A stretch of DNA of 13,854 nucleotides from an uncultured Succinatimonas sp. (GCA_937880335.1 CALFLJ010000162.1:1-13854), one strand, 5' to 3'. Shown: positions 1 to 7,547, counted from the first letter of the stretch. Numbers and translations: made by a program. Notes: generated from the sequence alone by a model not told the origin.

Positions 1-526
1 AAGCCATAATGTGGTTCTCTTTGATTAAATACATATCGAAAAGACCCATGCGGTGATTATGGCCTCCACCACAAGTTACAGCATACTTTAATGCTGTGCG
101 TAAACAAGGAATAGTTTTTCTTGTGTCTAAAAGACGACAATTAGTGCCTGCCATTGCTTTTACATATGCGTTAGCTGCGGTTGCAACTCCAGAGAGAGTT
201 TGAACAAAGTTTAGTGATGTTCTCTCTGCAGTAAGCATAATTCGAGCATTTCCACTTACATCAAAAAGCTCTTGATTAGGAACAACAGCATCACCGTCAT
301 TAACTTTAAATTCAAGTTTTACATCGCCACCTAATTGACGATAAACTTCCTCAACCCATGCTTTACCGCAAAAAATTCCACTTTCTCTTGTAATAACAGT
401 AGCTTTAGCAGTGGTATCTGCCTTGATAAGTTGAGCTGTTACGTCATTTGAAGGACAAGCAGTGCCACCAAGATCTTCTTTAAGTGCCATTGCAACAGTG
501 TTTTTTATATCTTCAGTGTTTAACAT
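1..526 (-). CDS. nadC: Nicotinate-nucleotide pyrophosphorylase (quinolinate phosphoribosyltransferase), 5' part; 3' end outside window
   Basis: This enzyme converts quinolinate and PRPP to nicotinate mononucleotide, CO2 and pyrophosphate, the third step of de novo NAD synthesis in the cytosol. I translated the reverse strand from the ATG at 526-524 and obtained 175 open residues before the window edge, about 60% of a usual ~280-300-residue protein. Family signatures are visible: ERTSLNFVQTLSG (residues 101-113), the phosphate-binding TRKT (136-139), GGGHNHR (153-159) and LIKENH (167-172). The start is supported by a GAGG ribosome binding site 8 bases upstream. One oddity is Cys141 in TRKTIPCLR, where E. 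coli and most relatives have TRKTxPGLR. The gene is divergent from prfB. Identification is secure; only the C-terminal part is unseen. Confidence 0.95.
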   Translation of the reverse strand, partial: MLNTEDIKNTVAMALKEDLGGTACPSNDVTAQLIKADTTAKATVITRESGIFCGKAWVEEVYRQLGGDVKLEFKVNDGDAVVPNQELFDVSGNARIMLTAERTSLNFVQTLSGVATAANAYVKAMAGTNCRLLDTRKTIPCLRTALKYAVTCGGGHNHRMGLFDMYLIKENHIMA

Positions 527-555
527 TTGCAAAACCTCACAATAAAAGTCGCACT

Positions 556-564
556 ATTTTAGCA
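556..564 (-). promoter_or_regulatory. Candidate extended -10 promoter for nadC
   Basis: Read leftward this is TGCTAAAAT, an extended -10 element (TGn plus a hexamer one base from TATAAT), about 30 bases before the nadC start codon. I see no good -35 hexamer at the expected distance, which is tolerated by extended -10 promoters. Inferred from sequence only. Confidence 0.4.
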
Positions 565-623
565 AATAATTCCCCTATTCCTGCTTTTAATAAGAATAAT
601 CTGCGAAAGAAAGGTCAACATTT

Positions 624-632
624 TGCTATAAT
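624..632 (+). promoter_or_regulatory. Extended -10 promoter for prfB-lysS cluster
   Basis: The sequence TGCTATAAT is a perfect extended -10 element (TGn followed by consensus TATAAT) on the forward strand. The prfB GTG start lies about 40 bases downstream, so transcription starting near 639 would give a leader of roughly 30 nucleotides. No strong -35 box is visible. It is the only obvious promoter for the rightward cluster and sits about 60 bases from the divergent nadC -10. Confidence 0.55.
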
Positions 633-670
633 TCTACACTTGTAAATTTATTTTTTTTGGATGCTTTAAA

Positions 671-1769
671 GTGTTAGAAACAATTTCACTAAAAGAGCGC
701 ATTGCACAATTACGTGAGCGCGCAGATGTCCTTCGGGGGTATCTTTGACCTTGAAGTAAAAACCGAGCGCTTAGAAGAGGTGAACGGCCTTTTAGAAGAA
801 CCTGAGGTTTGGAATGATCAGGAGCGAGCAACTTCTTTAGGTCGAGAGCGACAAAGTTTAAGCATAATTATTGATAGTTTTAAAAAAATATATCAGGGTT
901 TTGATGATATATTGACCCTAGAGGAAATGTCCAAGGAGGATAATGATCCTGACGCCCATGAGGAGGCTATATCTGAAACTGATGTTCTAGAGACGACTTT
1001 GGAACGTTTAGAAATGGAGCGCATGTTTTCAGGAGAGTGTGATGATAGTCCATGCTATATGGATATTCAATCAGGATCTGGTGGTACAGAGGCTCAAGAT
1101 TGGGCTGAGATGATTATGCGAATGTACATTAAATTCGGAGAAAAACACGGTTTTAATGTCACAATTACAGAATGTTCTGAAGGTGAAGTTGCAGGTATAA
1201 AATCAGCTACAATAAAATTTGAAGGAGATCATGCCTATGGTTGGCTACGCACCGAAACAGGCGTGCATAGGTTAGTAAGAAAGTCTCCTTTTGATTCAAA
1301 CAATCGTCGTCATACCTCCTTTTGTTCAGCTTATGTTTATCCTGAAGTTGACGACAACATTGAAATTGAAATTAACCCAGCAGATTTAAAAATTGATGTC
1401 TATCGTTCCTCGGGAGCTGGAGGTCAACATGTTAATAAAACAGAATCTGCTGTGCGTATTACTCACGTTCCGACGGGAATTGTTGTTTCCTGTCAGAATG
1501 AGCGTTCACAGTTTCAAAATCGAGATCAAGCAATGAAGCAGTTGCGGGCTCGTTTATACAATTTGGAGTTAAGCAAGCGTCTTAGTGCTCAGCAAGCAAT
1601 AGAAGATAGTAAAGCTGATATTGGCTGGGGTAGTCAAATTCGCTCTTATGTACTCGATGATGCTCGTGTAAAGGATTTGCGCACAGGCGTGGAAAACCGT
1701 GATACTCAAAAAGTATTAAACGGAGATTTAGATAAGTTTATTGAAGCAAGTTTAAAGTCCGGACTTTAG
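671..1769 (+). CDS. prfB: Peptide chain release factor 2, expressed by programmed +1 frameshift
   Basis: RF2 recognises UGA and UAA in the ribosomal A site and triggers peptidyl-tRNA hydrolysis. The product is read in two frames, 671-745 then 747-1769, skipping the T at 746. The first 25 codons, from GTG at 671, end in VLRGYL and an in-frame TGA at 746-748. The +1 frame resumes with Asp-Leu-Glu and gives 365 residues in total, the same length as E. coli RF2. In the second part I see the SPF anticodon-like motif (KSPFDSNNRRHTS) and the catalytic GGQ (SGAGGQHVNKTES). An ATG at 702 opens the second frame but would lose the conserved N-terminus, so I reject it. The ribosome binding site before 671 is weak (GGA, 9-base spacing). 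lysS follows 37 bases later, as in E. coli. Confidence 0.96.
731..749 (+). promoter_or_regulatory. prfB programmed +1 frameshift signal
   Basis: The site reads CTT CGG GGG TAT CTT TGA C. It has a G-rich internal Shine-Dalgarno-like stretch, a three-base TAT spacer, the CTT slip codon and the poor TGA-C terminator. When RF2 is scarce the peptidyl-tRNA slips from CTT to TTT and translation continues in +1, which is the classical RF2 autoregulation. The codon before GGG is CGG rather than the usual AGG, so one pair with the anti-Shine-Dalgarno sequence is lost. The mechanism is established knowledge; the site is read directly. Confidence 0.93.
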
Positions 1770-1806
1770 TATCGGAATTTAATTTATAAAGTACAGGAAA
1801 ATAACC

Positions 1807-3329
1807 ATGACACAAGAAACCGTAGGCACTGTAGAAAACCTTAATCACATTATGCAAGACCGTCGTGACAAGCTAAATGCATTGCGTGAGGCAGGACAGG
1901 CCTATCCTAACGATTTTCGCCGTGATGCATTAACCTCTGACGTTATTGAGGCTTGTGGTGCCTTAGATAACGATGTATTAGAGAGTGAGAAAAGAACCTA
2001 TACTATTGCAGGTCGCGTAATGACTCGTCGTATTATGGGTAAGGCTTCTTTTGCAACATTGCAGGATATGGGGGGCAAATTACAGATTTACGTAGCCCGC
2101 GACAATTTACCTGAAGGTGTTTATCAGGATGTCTTTAAAAAGTTAGATCTAGGAGACATCATTGGTGTTACTGGTTTTGCTTTCAAAACAAAGACCGGTG
2201 AGTTGTCCTTACATGTTTCGGCATTACGTCTTTTAGTTAAATCCTTACGTCCGCTACCTGAAAAATATAAAGGTTTAACAGATCAGGAGGCTCGTTGCCG
2301 TCAGCGTTATTTGGATCTAGTTTCTAATGAGGAATCTCGTAGAACTTTTGAAATTCGTACAAAGATTGTTTCCTTTATTAGAAGATACATGGATTCTCAT
2401 CGCTTTATGGAAGTTGAGACTCCAATGATGCATGTAATCCCTGGCGGAGCTAATGCTAAGCCATTTGTTACCCATCATAATGCCTTAGATATGGATATGT
2501 ATTTACGTATTGCTCCAGAGCTATACTTAAAACGTTTGGTTGTTGGTGGTTTTGAGCGCGTTTACGAGATTAATAGAAACTTCCGTAACGAAGGCATTGA
2601 TGTTCGCCATAATCCAGAATTTACCATGATGGAATTCTATATGGCCTATCATGATTATCATGATTTAATTGATTTTACAGAAGATCTCTATAAGAAGATG
2701 GCTTTAGAGGTTTTAGGTTCTACTAAAATCCATTACGGCAAAGAAGGAGAGGAAGGCTTAGATATTGATTTTGATAAGCCTTTTGATCGATTAACAATGA
2801 AAGAGTCTATTGTGAAATACGGAAAAGGTATTTCCATGGAAGATCTAGAAGATGAGGAACGTTGCCGTAAACTCTGCAAGAGCTTGCATATAGAGCTTAT
2901 GGATGGCTGGACTTTAGGTCACTACATTACAGCTCTATTTGATGAGTTAGTTGAGGCAAATTTACAGCAACCTACATTTATTACTAGTTATCCAGCTGAA
3001 GTATCTCCTCTAGCTCGCCGTAATGACAAAGATCCTGCTTTTACAGATCGTTTTGAGTTTTTCATCGGTGGTCGTGAAATGGGTAACGGTTTCTCTGAGT
3101 TAAATGATCCTGATGATCAGCCGGTCGTTTCCGTCAACAGGCTGAGGCTAAGAAGCATGGAGATGACGAGGCTATGTATTATGATGAAGATTACATTACA
3201 GCTTTGCAACATGGTTTACCACCTACTGCTGGTGAGGGCATTGGCATTGATCGTACTGTTATGTTATTTACAAACAGTCACACCATTCGTGATGTGATTT
3301 TATTCCCAACCTTAAGACCTAATAATTAA
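1807..3329 (+). CDS. lysS: Lysyl-tRNA synthetase, class II, with an apparent one-base deletion near residue 439
   Basis: This class IIb synthetase charges tRNA-Lys in the cytosol. It has an N-terminal OB-fold anticodon-binding domain (about residues 60-150), then the catalytic core with motif 2 (YEINRNFRNEGID near 250-262, HNPEFTMMEFY just after). In the starting frame, homology stops after DPDDQ (codon 438, ending at 3120), and a 58-residue unrelated tail runs to a TGA at 3295-3297. Another frame from GGT at 3123 restores the family sequence: GRFRQQAEAK, GDDEAMYYDEDY, motif 3 (GIGIDRTVM) and RDVILFPTLRP, ending at TAA 3327-3329. Corrected length is about 507 residues (E. coli 505). Two bases, 3121-3122, remain of codon 439. 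As read, the product lacks motif 3 and would be inactive. A sequencing error or a real mutation both fit; the gene is normally essential. The ribosome binding site AGGA lies 8 bases before the ATG. Confidence 0.93.
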
Positions 3330-3356
3330 TCCGTAAAAGGAAGTGGAGTTTTTTAA

Positions 3357-4238
3357 ATGACTAAATTTCAAGGTTCTTTAGTAGCCTTAATTACTCCGTT
3401 TAAGAACGGACGCTTAGATGAAGCTGCTTTAGAAAAAATGGTACAGTGGCACATCGATAATGGTACTGATGCAATTGTACCTGCAGGCACTACTGGTGAA
3501 TGTCCTACATTAACTCATGAGGAGCATATTCGCGTAATTGAGATCGTTTCTCAAGTAGCTAACGGTAGACTTCCCGTTATGGCAGGTGCTGGTTCAAATA
3601 ATCCTGTTGAGGCCGTTTATTTATCTCAGGCAGCACAGAAGGCCGGGGCAAATGGCCTGCTTCATGTAGCAGGTTATTATAATCGTCCAAACCAGGATGG
3701 TTTGTATGTACATTTTAAGATGGTTCATGACGAAACAGATTTACCTATTTTCGTATATAACATACCAGGTAGAGCGGTAGTAAATGTTGCACCTGAGACA
3801 CTAGCAAAATTAGCTCAATTACCACGTATAGCCGGTATTAAGGATGCAACTGGTAATTTAGAGCGTCCTTGGATTGAACGTCAATTAATTAAGAAAGATA
3901 ATTTTACTTGGTTATCAGGGGAGGACTCAACTGCTGTAAGTTATAACGTTGCAGGAGGAAAGGGAGTTATTTCTGTTACTGCAAATATAGCTCCTAAGTT
4001 AGTCCATAAAGTTCAGGCTTTAACCTTTGAAAATAAGTGGACTGAAGCCCGAGAACTACAAGATAGCCTAATGAAGTTACATAAGTTAATGTTTAAAGAG
4101 CCTTCTCCAGGTCCTGCAAAATATGCAGCATCCTTATTAGGTTTATGCTCTGAAGAGACTCGTTTACCTATTTTGGCTATCTCTGAGAATTTACGCTCTG
4201 AGATTAAGGCTGCAATGCAGGAGCTTGAGCTCATCTAA
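3357..4238 (+). CDS. dapA: 4-hydroxy-tetrahydrodipicolinate synthase
   Basis: DapA condenses pyruvate with aspartate semialdehyde, the first committed step to meso-diaminopimelate (peptidoglycan) and lysine. The 293 residues form a single TIM barrel. Visible active-site elements are GTTGE (44-48), YYNRP (107-111), Tyr134 in VYNIPGR, Arg139, and the Schiff-base Lys162 in GIKDATGN. The length matches E. coli (292). A good ribosome binding site (GGAAGTGGAG) stands 8 bases before the ATG, 27 bases after the restored lysS stop. The loop HVAGYYNRP and the segment IPGRAVV differ from the VTPYYNRP and VPSRTG of E. coli DapA; from memory they resemble alphaproteobacterial-type sequences. Function is secure; the DapA subgroup and any transfer are inference. 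The stop codon overlaps the trmB start (TAATG). Confidence 0.94.
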   Translation: MTKFQGSLVALITPFKNGRLDEAALEKMVQWHIDNGTDAIVPAGTTGECPTLTHEEHIRVIEIVSQVANGRLPVMAGAGSNNPVEAVYLSQAAQKAGANGLLHVAGYYNRPNQDGLYVHFKMVHDETDLPIFVYNIPGRAVVNVAPETLAKLAQLPRIAGIKDATGNLERPWIERQLIKKDNFTWLSGEDSTAVSYNVAGGKGVISVTANIAPKLVHKVQALTFENKWTEARELQDSLMKLHKLMFKEPSPGPAKYAASLLGLCSEETRLPILAISENLRSEIKAAMQELELI

Positions 4239-4978
4239 TGGAAGATCTTGTAGTAAATTTAGCTGAAGAGGAGGCTTTAGAGCCTCCTTTGCCACAAAAA
4301 GAAGCCTCTCACCGCATAAAGTCATTTGTAGTGAGAGCAGGTAGAATTACAGCGTCTCAAGAGCGAGCCTTAGAAGAGTTATATCCTAAATACGGTGTAC
4401 AGATTGAGTCTAATAAATATATCAATATAGATGAGACTTTTGGCCGTAAAGCTCCATTGGTTGTGGAAATTGGTTTTGGTATGGGTAAGTCTTTTGTGCA
4501 AATGGCATCAGAAGACAAAGATTCAAACTTCTTGGGTATTGAAGTGCATCCTCCCGGGGTCGGTTCTTGCTTAAAGCTTATTGAAGAGCAGGGATTGAAC
4601 AATGTTCGGGTGATAAAGCGTGATGCTTTTGAAGTGTTACAAGAGCATTTAAAGCCTGAAAGTATAGATATAATTCAGATTTTTTTCCCGGATCCTTGGC
4701 CTAAAAAACGTCATTTTAAGAGAAGACTTATAAATGATGATTTTATTGCCATGATTGCACCTCTTATAAAAAGAGGTGGACAGATTAGGATGGCTACAGA
4801 TTGGCAGGAGTATGCAGAGCAAATGCTTGAGGTTATGAATAGAGCCCAAGGTTTCTCTAATACCGCAGCTGATGGAACCTACATTCCTAGACCAGCTTGG
4901 CGACCTCTAACTAAGTTTGAGGCTCGAGGTGAGCGTTTAGGTCATGGGGTATGGGATTTGGTATTTAAACGTGATTAG
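4238..4978 (+). CDS. trmB: tRNA (guanine-N7-)-methyltransferase (m7G46)
   Basis: TrmB transfers a methyl group from S-adenosylmethionine to N7 of G46 in the variable loop of many tRNAs. The 246-residue protein (E. coli 239) has a charged N-terminal extension, then the SAM-binding Rossmann motif VVEIGFGMG (75-83), IEVHPPGVG (101-109), the family signature DPWPKKRHFKRR (152-163), ATDW (186-189) and the C-terminal block TKFEARGERLGHGVWDLVF. All are diagnostic for TrmB. The ATG shares its A with the dapA stop codon, so translation is probably coupled; AGGAG lies about 14 bases upstream, within dapA. The 3' end overlaps the next gene. Confidence 0.95.
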   Translation: MEDLVVNLAEEEALEPPLPQKEASHRIKSFVVRAGRITASQERALEELYPKYGVQIESNKYINIDETFGRKAPLVVEIGFGMGKSFVQMASEDKDSNFLGIEVHPPGVGSCLKLIEEQGLNNVRVIKRDAFEVLQEHLKPESIDIIQIFFPDPWPKKRHFKRRLINDDFIAMIAPLIKRGGQIRMATDWQEYAEQMLEVMNRAQGFSNTAADGTYIPRPAWRPLTKFEARGERLGHGVWDLVFKRD

Positions 4979-5942
4979 TAATAGACAGGCCGCATTAGCG
5001 GCCTTTTGTAAAAGTAATGGCGAAAAAGGAGAGCTTTCTCCTTTAACAGGTGATGCAAGCTCACGACGTTATTACCGCATCAACGGGAAGATTGCTGTTG
5101 ATGCTCCTCCTAAGAATCAAAAAAATTTAGAATTCATCAATATAGACAGGGCTTTGATGCAAAATGGCTTAAATGTACCTAAGATTTTTGCATATGATCT
5201 TGAACAAGGATTTATGCTTATTGAGGATTTAGGCTGTTTATCTTTTGATAAATTTAATACCCCAAAATTGAAGCTTGATGCATATGAAAAAGCTTGTGAT
5301 GAATTAGGATTGATTGCAAGTACTAAAATTTTAGGTCTCCCTTTATTTGATAATGATTTTATTGATTTAGAACTAGATATTTTCAGAGAATGGCTATTAG
5401 ATAAGACATTAAATTTATCCCTAAGTTTAAGTGAAAAAGAAATTTTAAATAGAAGTTTTACATACATAAAACAAGTCTGTCTTAGTCAAGAACAAATTTC
5501 AATGCATAGAGATTTTCATTGCAGAAACCTTATGGTTAAAGATGACAAGATTTTTATTATTGATTTTCAGGACATGGTGAAAGGTCCTATTACCTATGAT
5601 CTTGCTTCTCTGCTTTTTGACTGCTATGTAAAATTGCCTCCAGAATTTATAGAGATACTTTCATTTAAGACTTATTCCTTGTATAAAAATCAAGGTTTTT
5701 TAAGAAATAAAACATATCATGACTTTTTGTATGATTTAAATATAGCCTCTTTACAGAGGCATCTTAAAGTGCTAGGTATTTTTAGAAGACTATACATGAG
5801 AGATGGAAAAGATCGTTATTTAAATGATTTACCAAGAGTTTTGAACTATACAATTTGTGAGGGAGAAAAAGTCCCAATTTTGGAGCCTTTTGTTAAATTT
5901 TTAAAAGAGAGAATACCCAAAGATAAATTATGCGCGCGATGA
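4971..5942 (+). CDS. amgK: Aminoglycoside-phosphotransferase-fold sugar kinase, AmgK-like (MurNAc/GlcNAc anomeric kinase)
   Basis: By family, AmgK phosphorylates the anomeric carbon of N-acetylmuramate (and N-acetylglucosamine) during cell-wall recycling, producing the substrate for MurU. With GTG at 4971 the protein has 323 residues. It shows the N-lobe GDASSRRYYR (27-36), the catalytic loop HRDFHCRN (179-186), the metal-binding IDFQD (197-201) and GPITYDLASLL (205-215), a pattern typical of AmgK. The GTG overlaps the trmB stop (GTGATTAG). An ATG at 4944 in the same frame would add nine residues inside trmB that the family does not need. Neither start has a strong ribosome binding site, so coupling is likely. 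A terminator-like hairpin lies in the first codons. The murU start overlaps the 3' end by 13 bases, which supports this assignment over a generic APH-fold kinase. Confidence 0.85.
   Translation: MISNRQAALAAFCKSNGEKGELSPLTGDASSRRYYRINGKIAVDAPPKNQKNLEFINIDRALMQNGLNVPKIFAYDLEQGFMLIEDLGCLSFDKFNTPKLKLDAYEKACDELGLIASTKILGLPLFDNDFIDLELDIFREWLLDKTLNLSLSLSEKEILNRSFTYIKQVCLSQEQISMHRDFHCRNLMVKDDKIFIIDFQDMVKGPITYDLASLLFDCYVKLPPEFIEILSFKTYSLYKNQGFLRNKTYHDFLYDLNIASLQRHLKVLGIFRRLYMRDGKDRYLNDLPRVLNYTICEGEKVPILEPFVKFLKERIPKDKLCAR
4987..5007 (+). other. Terminator-like GC hairpin inside the start of amgK
   Basis: A perfect 7-base-pair inverted repeat (AGGCCGC, loop ATTA, GCGGCCT) is followed by TTTT. It begins 8 bases after the trmB stop and lies within codons 6-13 of the amgK-like gene. 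It is the most GC-rich element in the area. It could attenuate transcription past trmB or occlude early amgK translation. The T-tract is short, so strong termination is not certain. Confidence 0.5.
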
Positions 5943-6601
5943 TTTTAGCTGCAGGACGTGGCGAGCGTTTACGCCCTCTTACTGATAACTGTCCAAAGCC
6001 ATTGATTAAAGTAAACGGAAAGCCTTTAATCTTATATCATTTGCAAAAGCTTAGGGATATAGGTATTAGTACAGTGGTAGTAAATAGCGCATGGCTTTCT
6101 GATATGATTTGCGATTATTTAGGAAGTGGTTCACAATTTGGACTTAAGATAATCCATTCTGTAGAACAGGCGGGAGGGCTTGAAACTGCAGGTGGTATTA
6201 TTAATGCTCTTGACAATTTCAACAATGAGCCTTTTTTGGTGATAAATGGTGATACATTTATTGATGGTGATTATTCTCAATTTTTAGTTGATCTAAACAA
6301 GAATGAAATGGCGCATCTTTTTATGGTGGATAATCCTCCCCATAATCTTAAGGGAGATTTTTCTCTTTTAGACGGAAAGGTAACAAAAGGGACTGAATTT
6401 ACTTTTAGCGGTGTTGCTGTATATAAGCCTCAGGCCTTTAAAGGCTATAAAGCAGAACGCATGCCACTTAAGCCTTTATTTGAAAAATGGCTAAAAAGAG
6501 AACAGCTTTTTGGGTGTAAATTGCAAGGCGCATGGTTTGATGCAGGCACTGTAGAAAGAATTGATGCGATTGAAAAATACATAAAGGAGAATAAAGTTTA
6601 A
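5930..6601 (+). CDS. murU: N-acetylmuramate alpha-1-phosphate uridylyltransferase, MurU-like
   Basis: MurU couples MurNAc-1-phosphate to UTP, giving UDP-MurNAc and so bypassing MurA/MurB synthesis. The 223 residues are a single sugar-nucleotidyltransferase domain. The N-terminal signature AAGRGERLRPLT with PKPL (residues 7-25) binds the nucleotide; INGDTFIDGD (about 104-113) supplies the metal-binding aspartate; and the C-terminus has AWFDAGTVERIDAIEKYI. The compact size without an acyltransferase or hexapeptide domain fits MurU rather than GlmU or RfbA. The ATG lies 13 bases inside the end of the upstream kinase gene, and the stop overlaps djlA (TAATG). Pairing with an AmgK-like kinase is the strongest argument for MurU. 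Another UDP- or GDP-sugar pyrophosphorylase is a less likely alternative. Confidence 0.87.
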   Translation: MRAMILAAGRGERLRPLTDNCPKPLIKVNGKPLILYHLQKLRDIGISTVVVNSAWLSDMICDYLGSGSQFGLKIIHSVEQAGGLETAGGIINALDNFNNEPFLVINGDTFIDGDYSQFLVDLNKNEMAHLFMVDNPPHNLKGDFSLLDGKVTKGTEFTFSGVAVYKPQAFKGYKAERMPLKPLFEKWLKREQLFGCKLQGAWFDAGTVERIDAIEKYIKENKV

Positions 6602-7479
6602 TGAGAAATTATACAGGAACTATTATTGGTGCAATCGCAGGAGCAGTGTTAATCCATGGTGTTTTTGGAATTGGATTAGGGGCTCTGTTAGGTTACATTT
6701 TTTACGATGTTCCAAAAAAGAGACGCCAGAGAGCCTTTGATAATGCGGCAAGAAGTTTTAATCAGAGTAGTGACTATAACAAAGCATTAGTTCATCACAC
6801 TTTTGCTTTGATGGGATATATAGCTCGAGGTGCTGGAAGGATAAACGAAGATCATATTAAAACAGCTGAGCACTTCATGCAGATTATGGGGTTAAATGAG
6901 GCTGGTCGTAAACTTGCAATTGAAGCATTTAATCAAGGTAAGTCTGCTGATTTTAACGTTCAAAGTTTAGCTTATGAACTGCGCTCTTTAACTCGCGGTA
7001 ATTTAACTTTAATTTCTTATCTCTTAGAAATTCAGGTTCAAATGGCATTATCTGATGGAGCGTTAGAGGAACTTGAACATAGGCGCTTAATTGAGGTGGC
7101 TGTGCTTTTAGGCATCTCAAGCGAGGCTATGGAAAGAATTATTAGGCAAAGAGTTAATGAAAATGCTTTCCATAATGAAGGTTCTGAGCAATGGTATTAT
7201 AAAGAAGAACAAAACTATGAGCATTCAGAGCAGTCTTATAATGATAATAAATCTAAAAATACAAGCTCAAGTGCTTTAATTAAAGCTTACGAAGTTTTAG
7301 GTGTGAATGAGAACATGACTATGGATGAAATAAGCCATGCTTATAAAAAGCTCATGTTGAGGTATCATCCAGACCGTTTGAAGTCACAGAATTTAAGTCC
7401 AGAATTAATAAAGCTATATGAGGAAAAAGCTAAAGACATTCAGGCTGCATACAATTTGATCAAAAAACATAGACGCTAG
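6601..7479 (+). CDS. djlA: Membrane-anchored DnaJ-like co-chaperone DjlA
   Basis: DjlA is an inner-membrane J-protein that stimulates DnaK ATPase at the cytoplasmic face. The 292-residue protein (E. coli 271) begins with a glycine-rich membrane segment (about residues 5-35), as in E. coli DjlA, where the glycines mediate dimerisation. A helical TerB-like domain follows (about 57-185), then a polar Asn/Ser/Glu/Tyr-rich linker (about 186-224). The C-terminal J domain (about 225-292) holds the HPD tripeptide at 256-258. The start ATG overlaps the murU stop. From memory, djlA is also found beside amgK-murU in Pseudomonas, but I could not check this. It is the last gene of the rightward cluster and converges on rluA. 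Confidence 0.93.
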   Translation: MRNYTGTIIGAIAGAVLIHGVFGIGLGALLGYIFYDVPKKRRQRAFDNAARSFNQSSDYNKALVHHTFALMGYIARGAGRINEDHIKTAEHFMQIMGLNEAGRKLAIEAFNQGKSADFNVQSLAYELRSLTRGNLTLISYLLEIQVQMALSDGALEELEHRRLIEVAVLLGISSEAMERIIRQRVNENAFHNEGSEQWYYKEEQNYEHSEQSYNDNKSKNTSSSALIKAYEVLGVNENMTMDEISHAYKKLMLRYHPDRLKSQNLSPELIKLYEEKAKDIQAAYNLIKKHRR

Positions 7480-7547
7480 TATATTTACTATTTCTAATAT
7501 GTTTTTTCTAAATTCATTTGAAGTCTAAAATATCATATCTTATTTAT

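Noticed and set aside
702..1769. Starting prfB at the ATG at 702
   Set aside because: This would drop the conserved frameshift N-terminus. The GTG at 671 with the recoding site gives the exact E. coli RF2 length.
3112..3297. A functional alternative C-terminus of LysRS in the starting frame
   Set aside because: The tail has no family similarity and lacks motif 3, while the intact family sequence is present in another frame.
5117..5467. 116-residue reverse-strand open frame inside the amgK-like gene
   Set aside because: It is antisense to conserved coding sequence, Ser/Lys-rich, with no motif or ribosome binding site.
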